A stretch of 21,864 nucleotides of DNA, from assembly GCA_002337925.1 (NCBI GenBank), contig DDHB01000069.1, positions 1-21,864 on the forward strand, in the 5' to 3' direction. The stretch comes from Sporomusaceae bacterium UBA1887 (GTDB lineage Bacteria; Bacillota; Negativicutes; Sporomusales; DSM-15969). This document shows, piece after piece, positions 12,874-21,354 of this stretch. A program made the translations under genes and the position numbers. Positions within the stretch are counted from its first letter, which is position 1, and each line of letters starts with the position of its first letter. The notes under the pieces are model-generated. The model saw nothing but the letters and a program-made list of their open reading frames with translations. It made no database searches and was not told the origin of the DNA.

Positions 12874-14562
12874 ATGAAATGGACAGTAGCAAAAAAGATC
12901 GGCAGTGGATTTCTGGTGGTTTTAACACTTGTTATTATGATGAGTGGATTTACATATTGGAAAATTGGTGAAATAACCTCCTCCTATCAGGTGTTTAGTA
13001 AGATTAACATATATAAAATGGAAATGGTACAGGGGATAGCGGCGGATATCGCTAATGAAGCGGTTGTTATGCGCCGCTTCAATTTTACCGGTGATCCCAG
13101 TGATATTTCGGTATATAACAGCTATAAGGAAAAAGCAAATGAAAAAATGGCGTGGTTGGAGAAGAATGTCAGCACAGAAACAGTCAAGGAGCATTTACGA
13201 GCGATAAAAAATGAAAAAGCTGCCTATGAGGAAATCGCTGAAAAATCAATAGCTGCCAAACAGGCCAATAAGCTGGATGAGGTAGCAAGCTATATGCAGC
13301 AGGCAGGTAAACCGTATAAAGCTGCCATGAGTGCAACAGAAGATTTAGTAAGACTGAATGAAGCGTACGCCGCACAGGAACAGGAAAAATATGCAGAAGA
13401 TGCCGCAAATTCGAGACTTATGCTCGTTATTGTAAACATAATAGTTATCCTGTTATCCATTTTAATTGCCTATTTTGTTTCCCGGAGTATATCACGCCCG
13501 GTTCGAGAAGTTGCAGAAGCTGCTAGTCAAATAGCCAATGGCGATTTGACAATGCAGTCAATCTCCTATCAGTCTGAGGATGAAATTGGTAAGCTCGCTA
13601 ATTCTTTTAATACGATGCTGCTAAACCTGCGCATGATTATTCAACAAGTCTCCGTTTCGGCGGAACAAGTTGCAGCATCTTCGGAAGAATTGACTGCGAG
13701 TGCCGAACAATCTGCTCTGGCTGCAACCCAGGTTGCCGGCACAATAACCGAGGTAGCACAAGGAACGGATCAACAGCGGCAAAGTATTAGTGATACACTG
13801 CAGATTATTGATACAATGACAGCTCAGGTACGCCAAATTGCATTCAATGCAGACAGCACAACGACTGTAAGCAAGCAAACGGCAGCTGCAGCCCAAAAAG
13901 GCGGCGAGGCCATTGAAGCGGCAATTAAGCAAATGACTACAATTGATCAAACAGTTGCTGAATCGTCTGCCGTAATCTCTGCTCTTGGTGAGCGCTCTAA
14001 AGAAATTGGGCAAATCGTCAATACGATTGCTGCTATTGCAGGGCAAACAAATTTACTTGCCTTAAATGCTGCTATTGAGGCTGCTAGAGCCGGGGAGCAA
14101 GGCCGGGGCTTTGCTGTTGTTGCAGAAGAAGTTAGAAAGCTTGCCGAACAGTCTCAGACTGCAACAAAGCAAATTGCTTCGCTGATTCATGAAATACAAG
14201 CGGAAACGAATAAAGCGATAATTGCCATGAATGCCGGTACTCGGGAGGTAACCACGGGTACGCAAGTAGTCAATACCGCAGGAAGATCCTTCCAGGATAT
14301 TTCTGCTCTGGTCGGCAAAATGGCTGGTCAAATTCAAGATATCACTGCTTCTGTACAGGTTGTTGTTGCCAGCAGTGCACAGATTGCAACTTCGATTAGC
14401 GAAGTTGGCGAGGTAAGCCGGGTAACCAGCGGACAAACGCAGACTGTCTCGGCGGCAACGGAAGAGCAATCTGCCTCCATGCAGGAAATTGCAGCTGCCA
14501 GTGAAGCATTAGCTGATATGGCTGCAGATTTGCAAGTAACGATAACGAAGTTCACGCTCTAA
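12874..14562 (+). CDS. Methyl-accepting chemotaxis protein
   Basis: This membrane chemoreceptor signals to the CheA/CheW kinase complex. In the 562-residue protein, TM1 is at about 10-27, and a helical extracellular sensor of about 155 residues (28-181) resembles a four-helix-bundle MCP domain. TM2 is at about 182-203, HAMP at 204-256 and the cytoplasmic signalling hairpin at 260-560. The highly conserved tip is IAAIAGQTNLLALNAAIEAA (385-404), followed by RAGEQGRGFAVVAEEVRKLA. Ala/Gln/Glu-rich stretches near 268-285 and 525-545 are likely methylation regions. No C-terminal CheR-tethering pentapeptide is seen. The ligand is unknown. Control by the upstream c-di-GMP riboswitch links taxis to the sessile/motile decision. 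No terminator is visible before the pyr promoter 16 bases downstream. Confidence 0.95.
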   Translation: MKWTVAKKIGSGFLVVLTLVIMMSGFTYWKIGEITSSYQVFSKINIYKMEMVQGIAADIANEAVVMRRFNFTGDPSDISVYNSYKEKANEKMAWLEKNVSTETVKEHLRAIKNEKAAYEEIAEKSIAAKQANKLDEVASYMQQAGKPYKAAMSATEDLVRLNEAYAAQEQEKYAEDAANSRLMLVIVNIIVILLSILIAYFVSRSISRPVREVAEAASQIANGDLTMQSISYQSEDEIGKLANSFNTMLLNLRMIIQQVSVSAEQVAASSEELTASAEQSALAATQVAGTITEVAQGTDQQRQSISDTLQIIDTMTAQVRQIAFNADSTTTVSKQTAAAAQKGGEAIEAAIKQMTTIDQTVAESSAVISALGERSKEIGQIVNTIAAIAGQTNLLALNAAIEAARAGEQGRGFAVVAEEVRKLAEQSQTATKQIASLIHEIQAETNKAIIAMNAGTREVTTGTQVVNTAGRSFQDISALVGKMAGQIQDITASVQVVVASSAQIATSISEVGEVSRVTSGQTQTVSAATEEQSASMQEIAAASEALADMAADLQVTITKFTL

Positions 14563-14577
14563 CAGGAAGTGTTTTAC

Positions 14578-14606
14578 TTGACAAGCTGCCAATTCTCTGC
14601 TACTAT
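14578..14606 (+). promoter_or_regulatory. Promoter of the pyr operon
   Basis: A perfect TTGACA (14578-14583), a 17-base spacer and TACTAT (14601-14606) place the start near 14612. The leader is then about 247 bases long and carries two attenuators before pyrB. Confidence 0.85.
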
Positions 14607-14624
14607 TCATATAACTGAATGATG

Positions 14625-14655
14625 CCTTTAACCTAGTCCTGTGAGGCTGGAAAGG
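14625..14655 (+). promoter_or_regulatory. PyrR-binding anti-antiterminator, site 1
   Basis: CCTTT (14625-14629) pairs with AAAGG (14651-14655). Between them AGTC and GGCT (14635-14638, 14645-14648) close a CTGTGA loop, the known PyrR binding-loop form (AGUC-CnGnGA-GGCU). UMP-bound PyrR should stabilise this fold. If it opens, AAAGG can pair with CCTTTTT of the terminator arm at 14678-14684 and let transcription proceed. Confidence 0.88.
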
Positions 14656-14674
14656 GGAATAATTGCGTTTATGC

Positions 14675-14717
14675 AAGCCTTTTTGCGCCTATCCAGGATC
14701 AAAAAGGCTTTTTTATT
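14675..14717 (+). terminator. pyr attenuator terminator 1
   Basis: AAGCCTTTTTG (14675-14685) and CAAAAAGGCTT (14700-14710) form an 11-bp stem with a 14-base loop, followed by a run of six Ts starting within the stem (14709-14714). It is the terminator controlled by PyrR site 1. Confidence 0.9.
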
Positions 14718-14736
14718 TACAAAAAAGTAGATACTA

Positions 14737-14768
14737 CCTTTTAAGTTGGTCCTGTGAGACTAGCAAGG
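14737..14768 (+). promoter_or_regulatory. PyrR-binding anti-antiterminator, site 2
   Basis: CCTT (14737-14740) pairs with AAGG (14765-14768). GGTC and GACT (14748-14751, 14758-14761) close the same CTGTGA loop as in site 1. Relative to site 1 the U-G pair is now U-A and the A-U pair is G-U, so pairing is kept while the sequence changes. This supports selection on RNA structure. Confidence 0.85.
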
Positions 14769-14788
14769 GAAAACCAGGAAGGATTTAT

Positions 14789-14825
14789 GCCTTCTTGCCT
14801 AAGCACAGGGCAAGAAGGCTTTTTT
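14789..14825 (+). terminator. pyr attenuator terminator 2
   Basis: GCCTTCTTGCC (14789-14799) and GGCAAGAAGGC (14809-14819) form a perfect 11-bp stem with a 9-base loop, followed by six Ts (14820-14825). It lies 20 bases before the pyrB ribosome binding site and is probably controlled by PyrR site 2. GGAAGG at 14777-14782 can pair with its 5' arm as antiterminator. Confidence 0.9.
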
Positions 14826-14858
14826 ATTGCCTAAATAAAAAATCGGGGAGGCTTGTCC

Positions 14859-15812
14859 ATGAAAACAGCTACTTCTATTCGCGGCAAAGATATTTTAGGA
14901 CTAGAGACTATGACTGCCGAAGAGATGCAGCTTATCTTGAATACTGCTAAGGAAATGAAAAACGTAATAGCCCGTGACATTAAAAAACTGCCTACACTTA
15001 GAGGAAAATCTGTCATTAACCTTTTCTTTGAGCCGAGCACGCGTACGCGCACTTCCTTTGAACTGGCCGGAAAATACTTAGGGGCCGATGTGGTGAATAT
15101 CACAACAAGTGCCAGCAGCGTCGTAAAAGGAGAAAGCTTGAGAGACACCCTTCTTACGGTAGAAGCAATGGGCGTAGATGCAATTATCATGCGCCATGAG
15201 GCAGAGGGAGCGGCGCATTATGCTGCAAAAGCAGTAAGTCCGGTGATTATCAATGCCGGTGACGGAGCCCATGAACATCCTACTCAGGGTTTGCTGGATC
15301 TCTATACGATCTGTGAAAAGAAACAAACGGTAGCCGGACTAAAGGTAGCTATACTGGGAGATATTCTCCATAGCAGGGTAGCACGGTCCAATATCTGGGG
15401 CTTGCGTAAATTGGGGGCAGAGGTTCATATTGCCGGGCCGGCGACTCTGCTGCCTCGTGATATGGAGCAGATGGGAGTAACGGTCCATCACCGGGTGGAA
15501 GCAGCGCTGGATGGCGCAGATGTAGTGAATGTGCTGCGTATCCAAAAAGAACGGCAGCATAAAGGCCTGTTTCCTTCTGCACGCGAATACGCCCGCATCT
15601 TCGGCCTGAATGCAGCCCGTCTGAAGCTGGCTAAGCCCGATGCCCTGGTGCTGCATCCAGGGCCAATGAACCGGGGGCTGGAAATTGCACCTGACGTGGC
15701 TTACGGCGATCAGTCTACCATTCAGGAACAGGTGAAAAATGGTGTGGCGATCCGTATGGCAATACTTTTCTTGACACTGATGGGAGGGAAAAACATTGAA
15801 ACTGCTAATTAA
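14859..15812 (+). CDS. pyrB: Aspartate carbamoyltransferase catalytic subunit
   Basis: This enzyme joins carbamoyl phosphate and aspartate to give carbamoyl aspartate, the committed pyrimidine step. The ATG at 14859 (317 aa) follows GGGGAGG at 14845-14851; a TTG two codons earlier is unlikely. The carbamoyl-phosphate site S60-T-R-T-R64 is in FFEPSTRTRTSFE. K90 lies in the 80s loop, and HPTQGLLDLYT is at 140-150. HPGPMNRG near 265 is the aspartate-site loop. Length fits the catalytic chain, and no pyrI regulatory chain is present here, so control is probably at the RNA level through PyrR. Its end overlaps pyrC by 17 bases. Confidence 0.97.
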   Translation: MKTATSIRGKDILGLETMTAEEMQLILNTAKEMKNVIARDIKKLPTLRGKSVINLFFEPSTRTRTSFELAGKYLGADVVNITTSASSVVKGESLRDTLLTVEAMGVDAIIMRHEAEGAAHYAAKAVSPVIINAGDGAHEHPTQGLLDLYTICEKKQTVAGLKVAILGDILHSRVARSNIWGLRKLGAEVHIAGPATLLPRDMEQMGVTVHHRVEAALDGADVVNVLRIQKERQHKGLFPSAREYARIFGLNAARLKLAKPDALVLHPGPMNRGLEIAPDVAYGDQSTIQEQVKNGVAIRMAILFLTLMGGKNIETAN

Positions 15813-17082
15813 GGGGGGCCGGATTGTTAACCCCGCTAAAAATATGGATGAAATGGGAGACATCCTTATTGAAGACGGGGTGATCGTCGCAATGGGAGAA
15901 GTTGAAACAACAGAATGTCTGGTACTGGATGCGGCTGGGCTGGTGGTGGCTCCCGGTCTGATTGATATGCATGTCCATTTGCGTGATCCCGGCCTTGAAG
16001 CAAAAGAAGATGTTGCTTCAGGCACAAGGGCAGGAGCAGCCGGCGGATTTACCAGTATAGCCTGCATGCCTAATACTAAGCCGGTAATTGATAATTCTAT
16101 TCTTGTGGAGGGACTCAAGCAGCGGGCGCAATCGGAAGGTGTAATTAACTTAAAAGTCATTGGAGCGGTAAGCAAAGGGCAGGAGGGAAAGGAACTGGCT
16201 GAAATAGGGGATATGGCAGCAGCTGGGGCCGTTGCATTCTCTGATGATGGCCGGTATGTTCATAGTGCCGGACTGCTGCGGACAGCGCTTGAATACACGA
16301 ACATGTTCGATAAAGTGATTATCTCTCATGCTGAAGATGAATCATTAGCCGGTGAAGGCTTTATGCATGAGGGGACTGTGTCGGCAATGCTTGGCTTAAA
16401 AGGGCGGCCGGCAGTGGCCGAGGATATTTCAACAGCCCGCGATATTTTACTGGCTGAATACACAGGTGCCGCGGTGCATATTGCTCATGTCAGTTCGAAA
16501 GGCGCAGTTGAATTAATTCGTCAGGCAAAACAGCGGGGCGTAAAGGTAACGGCAGAAGTAACTCCACATCACCTGACTCTGACTGATGAAGCGGTACGCA
16601 CCTTTGACACGGCGACGAAGGTAAATCCGCCTCTCCGGTCAGAAGATCACCGTCAGGCACTGATTGCGGGACTGCAGGATGGAACATTGGATGCAATCGT
16701 TACTGATCATGCACCGCACGCCTTTGAGGAAAAGGATGTAGAATTCAGGTATGCGCCAAGCGGATTTGCCGGGCTGGAAACATCGCTAGGTGTTGTTCTT
16801 ACCGAACTGTATCATACCGGTCAAATAAGCATGACCGGGATTATTACCGCTATGGCTGTTAGACCTGCCAATATTCTGCGGTTAGATGCAGGAGTCCTTG
16901 CTGTCGGTAAAACGGCTGACATTACCTTGATTGACCCTGAACAGCTGTGGACAGTTGACAGCAGCAATTTTTATACAAAAGGAAAGCATACGCCCTTCGA
17001 AGGACGGCAGCTGAGAGGAAAAGCAGTAGCTGTTCTGGTAGGCGGTACTATAATCATGAGAAACGGGGAGGTGCTGGCATGA
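15796..17082 (+). CDS. pyrC: Dihydroorotase, class I
   Basis: This zinc amidohydrolase cyclises carbamoyl aspartate to dihydroorotate. The 428-residue protein has the metal ligands expected of class I Firmicute enzymes: H59 and H61 in DMHVHLRDP, D151, H178 in IISHAED, H231 in IAHVSSK and D304 in VTDHAPH. The start is the TTG at 15796, behind GGGAGGG (about 15782-15788), overlapping the end of pyrB. The next in-frame ATG would remove the first beta strand (MKLLIKGGRIVNP). It overlaps carA by 4 bases (ATGA), so translation is coupled. Confidence 0.97.
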   Translation: MKLLIKGGRIVNPAKNMDEMGDILIEDGVIVAMGEVETTECLVLDAAGLVVAPGLIDMHVHLRDPGLEAKEDVASGTRAGAAGGFTSIACMPNTKPVIDNSILVEGLKQRAQSEGVINLKVIGAVSKGQEGKELAEIGDMAAAGAVAFSDDGRYVHSAGLLRTALEYTNMFDKVIISHAEDESLAGEGFMHEGTVSAMLGLKGRPAVAEDISTARDILLAEYTGAAVHIAHVSSKGAVELIRQAKQRGVKVTAEVTPHHLTLTDEAVRTFDTATKVNPPLRSEDHRQALIAGLQDGTLDAIVTDHAPHAFEEKDVEFRYAPSGFAGLETSLGVVLTELYHTGQISMTGIITAMAVRPANILRLDAGVLAVGKTADITLIDPEQLWTVDSSNFYTKGKHTPFEGRQLRGKAVAVLVGGTIIMRNGEVLA

Positions 17083-18167
17083 AAGGTCAATTAATTCTGG
17101 CAGATGGCAGCCGCTTTAAAGGAAAGCTGCTGTTTGAAACAAAAACAGTAGGCGAAGCGGTATTTAACACCGGCATGACCGGCTATCAGGAAGTGCTGAC
17201 TGACCCTTCTTATTGCGGGCAGATTGTTACGATGACTTATCCGCTGATTGGTAATTACGGTGTGTCCGGAATTTTCGAGCAGGCCCGCCAGTCTTTCGTC
17301 CGGGGTTTTATCGTGAGTGAGCTGTGCGGCGATCCCAGCAACTGGCAGAATGAGGGGACGCTGGCAGGTTATCTGAAAGAGCGCAATATTCCCTGCCTAT
17401 ACGGGGTAGATACCCGGGCAGTGACCAAGGTGCTGCGCACAAATGGAGCGATGAAGGGAATTATCGTTCCTGAAGGTTTGGAAGAAGCCGAGATAGCCAG
17501 GCTGCTGCAAACCGAACTGCCTACTGATACGGTGCTGCAGGTCACCACGCAGGAGACTTATCACATGGGTTCTGAGGGCCCCCATATTGCCGTACTCGAT
17601 TATGGCATCAAACGCAATATTCTCCAGTCCATGGCTGCGGCAGGCTTTAAGCTGACCATACTGCCTGCCCGGACGACTGCTGAAGAAGTGATGGCCTTAC
17701 AGCCTGACGGAATTTTTCTCTCTAACGGACCTGGAGATCCCAAAGATGTACCCTTCGCAATTGAAACCATTCGCCAATTGATCGGCAAAAAGCCTATGTT
17801 CGGCATATGTCTTGGTCATCAGTTGCTGGCATTGGCACTGGGCGGTGACACGTATAAATTGAAATTCGGACACCGTGGCTCGAATCATCCGGTAAAGGAT
17901 CTTGCGACAGGCAGAGTGTACATTACGTCACAAAATCACGGTTATGCCGTTGATGAACAGTCTTTAGCAGGTAAAGATCTGGTGATCACTCACCGGGCGG
18001 TAAATGATGGTACGGTTGAAGGGTTCCGGCACCGCAATTTACCAGTTTTCTCTGTACAATACCATCCGGAAGCGGCACCTGGCCCGGATGACAGTGTCTA
18101 CTTGTTTGAACAATTCTTGGCAATCATAAGGGGGAACGAAAATGCCCAAATTAACCAACCTGCGTAA
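17079..18167 (+). CDS. carA: Carbamoyl-phosphate synthase small subunit (glutaminase)
   Basis: The small subunit hydrolyses glutamine and passes ammonia to CarB. The 362-residue protein has the N-terminal CarA domain with GMTGYQEVLTDPSYCGQ (32-48), then a class I glutamine amidotransferase domain from about 168. The triad is C244 (FGICLGHQ), H329 and E331 (YHPEA). SNGPGDP at 215-221 is typical. The start overlaps the pyrC stop as ATGA, and the end overlaps carB by 26 bases. Its place inside the pyr operon suggests this is the pyrimidine-linked enzyme (pyrAA in Bacillus naming), although arginine synthesis also uses its product. Confidence 0.97.
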   Translation: MKGQLILADGSRFKGKLLFETKTVGEAVFNTGMTGYQEVLTDPSYCGQIVTMTYPLIGNYGVSGIFEQARQSFVRGFIVSELCGDPSNWQNEGTLAGYLKERNIPCLYGVDTRAVTKVLRTNGAMKGIIVPEGLEEAEIARLLQTELPTDTVLQVTTQETYHMGSEGPHIAVLDYGIKRNILQSMAAAGFKLTILPARTTAEEVMALQPDGIFLSNGPGDPKDVPFAIETIRQLIGKKPMFGICLGHQLLALALGGDTYKLKFGHRGSNHPVKDLATGRVYITSQNHGYAVDEQSLAGKDLVITHRAVNDGTVEGFRHRNLPVFSVQYHPEAAPGPDDSVYLFEQFLAIIRGNENAQINQPA

Positions 18168-21100
18168 AGTACTGGTAATTGGCTCTGGACCGATTATTAT
18201 TGGCCAGGCTGCTGAATTTGACTATGCCGGTACGCAAGCCTGCCGGGCGTTACGGGAAGAAGGACTGGAAGTGGTGCTGATCAACAGCAATCCAGCCACC
18301 ATTATGACAGATGCCGATATGGCCGACAGGGTGTATATTGAGCCGTTGACGGCAGATTTTGTGGCAGAGGTTATTCGCAAAGAACGGCCTGACGGGCTAT
18401 TAGCAACACTGGGGGGACAGGTTGGTCTTAATTTAGCAGTCAAGCTTGCTGAGCGGGGCATCTTGGCTGAATATGGCGTACGATTGCTTGGCACTCCTTT
18501 GGAGGCTATTAAGAAGGCAGAAGACCGGGAATTATTTAAAGAAACAATGGAGAGCATTGGTCAGCCTGTGCCGGAAAGCGCAATCATCGAAGCAGTTGAC
18601 GATGCACTTGCCTTTGCCGCACAAATCGGCTATCCCGTGATTGTCCGCCCAGCCTATACTATGGGGGGCACAGGCGGCGGTATTGCCCACTCAGTGGAAG
18701 AATTGACCGATATTGCCCAGCGCGGGATTCTGCACAGCCCTATTGGGCAAATCCTCGTAGAACGCAGCGTAGCCGGCTGGAAAGAAATTGAGTACGAAGT
18801 AATGCGTGATGGTGCAGATAACTGCATTATTGTCTGCAATATGGAAAACTTCGATCCTGTTGGTATTCATACGGGAGACAGCATTGTTGCCGCTCCATCT
18901 CAAACGTTAAGTGATCATGAATACCAACTGCTCCGTACGGCTTCCCTCAGGATTATCCGCTCCCTAGGAATTGAAGGCGGTTGTAACGTTCAATATGCCC
19001 TCGATCCTTTAAGCGACCATTACTATGTGATTGAAGTGAATCCCCGCGTCAGCCGCTCCAGTGCGCTGGCATCCAAGGCGACAGGCTATCCCATTGCCAA
19101 AGTAGCTGCCAAAGTAGCGATTGGTTACCGGCTGGATGAGATAGAAAATGCTGTTACAGGCAAAACAAAAGCCTGCTTTGAACCGGCACTGGATTATGTA
19201 GTGGTAAAATTCCCCCGTTGGCCTTTTGATAAATTTAACTTAGCTGACCGTACACTAGGAACGCAAATGAAAGCAACCGGAGAAGTAATGGCCATTGACC
19301 GCTCTTTTGAGGGCGCCTTACTAAAAGCCATCCGGTCACTGGAAATAGGACTTAGTCATCTGGAACTTCCTGCATTGGCCCAATTGTCCAAACAAGAGAT
19401 TATCGATCAACTGCACAGTGCCGATGATGAGCGGATCTTCGTTGTTGCCGAAGCGCTTCGTCAGGGGGTACCGGGTGATGAAATTCGCAAGATCACCGGA
19501 ATTGACCGGTTCTTTATAGAAAAGATTAATCGCATTATTACCATCGAGCAGCAGCTGCGTAACGGCTCCTTAACTGCTGAATTGCTGGCAGATGCTAAGA
19601 AAATAGGCTTTGCCGACCGCTCCATTGCAAGATTTGCTGGTAGTGATGAAGCTGCTATCAGACAGATGCGTTACGAATCTAGCATTACTCCCAGCTATAA
19701 AATGGTAGATACCTGTGCTGCCGAATTTGAGTCGCTTACCCCTTACTATTACTCAACCTACGCCGAGCAGGATGAGGTTACTCCGGCAGCGGGACGGAAG
19801 GTGCTCGTTCTTGGCTCAGGACCGATCCGAATCGGCCAGGGAATTGAATTTGACTATTGCTCGGTACACTCGGCCTGGGCGCTCAGAGAAGCAGGAGTTA
19901 CTTCCGTTATTATCAACAATAACCCGGAGACAGTGAGTACTGACTTTGATACTTCTGACAGTCTGTATTTTGAACCGCTGACTCCCGAAGATGTACTTAA
20001 TATAACCGATAAAGAGCAGCCTGACGGTGTTATTGTGCAATTCGGCGGACAAACGGCCATCAATCTGGCAGCACCGCTCCATAAGGCTGGAGTTGCTGTA
20101 TTAGGAACAAGTGTAGAAAATATTGATAGAGCGGAAAATCGCGAGAAATTTGATCAACTGCTGGAAGAACTGAATATTCCCAGACCCCGTGGTGCCAGTG
20201 TGACAGGTGTAAGTGAAGCGCTTATAGCAGCAAAGGAACTTGGCTATCCGCTGATTGTTCGCCCTTCGTATGTGCTTGGCGGCAGAGCAATGGAGATTGT
20301 CTATCACGATGACGAATTGCTGAGCTATCTTACTGAGGCTGTCCATGCCTCACCTGAGCATCCGGTGCTTATTGACCGGTATATGGTAGGCCGGGAAGTG
20401 GAAGTTGATGCGATTGCCGATGGCCAGGATGTGTTGATCCCGGGAATTATGGAACACATTGAACGGGCCGGAGTACACTCAGGCGACAGCATTGCAGTCT
20501 ATCCTCCGCAGAATCTGAGCCGGGAAGTAATCGATACCATTACTACTTACACCCGTTCACTGGCGCTGGGGCTTGCAGTTCGCGGTGTGATCAACATTCA
20601 ATATGTTGTAGTAAATGAAGACGTGTACGTATTAGAAGTAAACCCCCGCTCCAGCCGGACAATCCCTTTTCTGAGCAAGGTTACCGGAGTACCGATGGTC
20701 AAGCTTGCTACCCGGATTGCTCTTGGCGACACTTTAGCCGGTATGGGCTGGTCATCGGGCTTGCTGCCGGACAAACCGTACATCGCTGTTAAAGCGCCAG
20801 TCTTCTCCTTTGCTAAAATGGGTCTTGTCGAGATTTCACTTGGGCCGGAAATGAAATCGACTGGTGAAGTCATGGGGATTGACCATCAGTATGGTGCAGC
20901 CCTGTATAAGGCAGTTACCGCAGCTGGTATGAATATACCGGCAGCAGGGACCGTATTATTGACTGTTGCCGACAGGGATAAAGAAGAAGCCGGTACGCTG
21001 GCACAACGGTTTGTGCAGTTAGGATATCGTCTGGCGGCAACCTCCGGTACTGCCGGGCATCTGCGCCAACTGGGACTTGAGGTGGAGCAGGTGCACAAAG

Positions 21101-21354
21101 TACATGAAGAAGGCCGCAATATTGCTGATTATATTAAAGACGGTCACATTCACATGGTAGTCAACACTTTAACAAGAGGCAAGCTGCCCGAGCGGGATGG
21201 CTTTAAAATCCGCCGCGCCGCTGTTGAACATGCCGTACCTTGTCTTACTTCCATTGATACGGCAAGGGAAATGCTCAATGTACTCGAATTAACCAAAGGA
21301 AAGAATATTGTCAGAGTGAAAGCTTTGCAAGACTATATAAGGGAGGGAAACTAA
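18142..21354 (+). CDS. carB: Carbamoyl-phosphate synthase large subunit
   Basis: The large subunit makes carbamoyl phosphate from bicarbonate, ammonia and two ATP. The 1070-residue protein has two homologous synthetase halves. The first begins at VIGSGPIIIGQAAEFDYAG (about 12-30) and the second at VLGSGPIRIGQGIEFDYC (near 555). Each has an ATP-grasp domain with the EVNPR motif. An oligomerisation region lies between them (about 400-550), and a methylglyoxal-synthase-like allosteric domain runs from about 935 to the end, the usual site for UMP-type control. The start at 18142 follows AAGGGGGAA and lies inside the end of carA. The length is full. pyrK begins at the base after the stop. Confidence 0.98.
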   Translation: MPKLTNLRKVLVIGSGPIIIGQAAEFDYAGTQACRALREEGLEVVLINSNPATIMTDADMADRVYIEPLTADFVAEVIRKERPDGLLATLGGQVGLNLAVKLAERGILAEYGVRLLGTPLEAIKKAEDRELFKETMESIGQPVPESAIIEAVDDALAFAAQIGYPVIVRPAYTMGGTGGGIAHSVEELTDIAQRGILHSPIGQILVERSVAGWKEIEYEVMRDGADNCIIVCNMENFDPVGIHTGDSIVAAPSQTLSDHEYQLLRTASLRIIRSLGIEGGCNVQYALDPLSDHYYVIEVNPRVSRSSALASKATGYPIAKVAAKVAIGYRLDEIENAVTGKTKACFEPALDYVVVKFPRWPFDKFNLADRTLGTQMKATGEVMAIDRSFEGALLKAIRSLEIGLSHLELPALAQLSKQEIIDQLHSADDERIFVVAEALRQGVPGDEIRKITGIDRFFIEKINRIITIEQQLRNGSLTAELLADAKKIGFADRSIARFAGSDEAAIRQMRYESSITPSYKMVDTCAAEFESLTPYYYSTYAEQDEVTPAAGRKVLVLGSGPIRIGQGIEFDYCSVHSAWALREAGVTSVIINNNPETVSTDFDTSDSLYFEPLTPEDVLNITDKEQPDGVIVQFGGQTAINLAAPLHKAGVAVLGTSVENIDRAENREKFDQLLEELNIPRPRGASVTGVSEALIAAKELGYPLIVRPSYVLGGRAMEIVYHDDELLSYLTEAVHASPEHPVLIDRYMVGREVEVDAIADGQDVLIPGIMEHIERAGVHSGDSIAVYPPQNLSREVIDTITTYTRSLALGLAVRGVINIQYVVVNEDVYVLEVNPRSSRTIPFLSKVTGVPMVKLATRIALGDTLAGMGWSSGLLPDKPYIAVKAPVFSFAKMGLVEISLGPEMKSTGEVMGIDHQYGAALYKAVTAAGMNIPAAGTVLLTVADRDKEEAGTLAQRFVQLGYRLAATSGTAGHLRQLGLEVEQVHKVHEEGRNIADYIKDGHIHMVVNTLTRGKLPERDGFKIRRAAVEHAVPCLTSIDTAREMLNVLELTKGKNIVRVKALQDYIREGN

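Noticed and set aside
14663..14950. 95-residue plus-strand ORF in the pyr leader
   Set aside because: It runs through both PyrR attenuator structures and into pyrB in another frame, and its sequence is explained by the terminators.
15339..16175. 278-residue minus-strand ORF across pyrB and pyrC
   Set aside because: It is antisense to two well-supported genes. Its length follows from their codon bias, and its product is unrecognisable.
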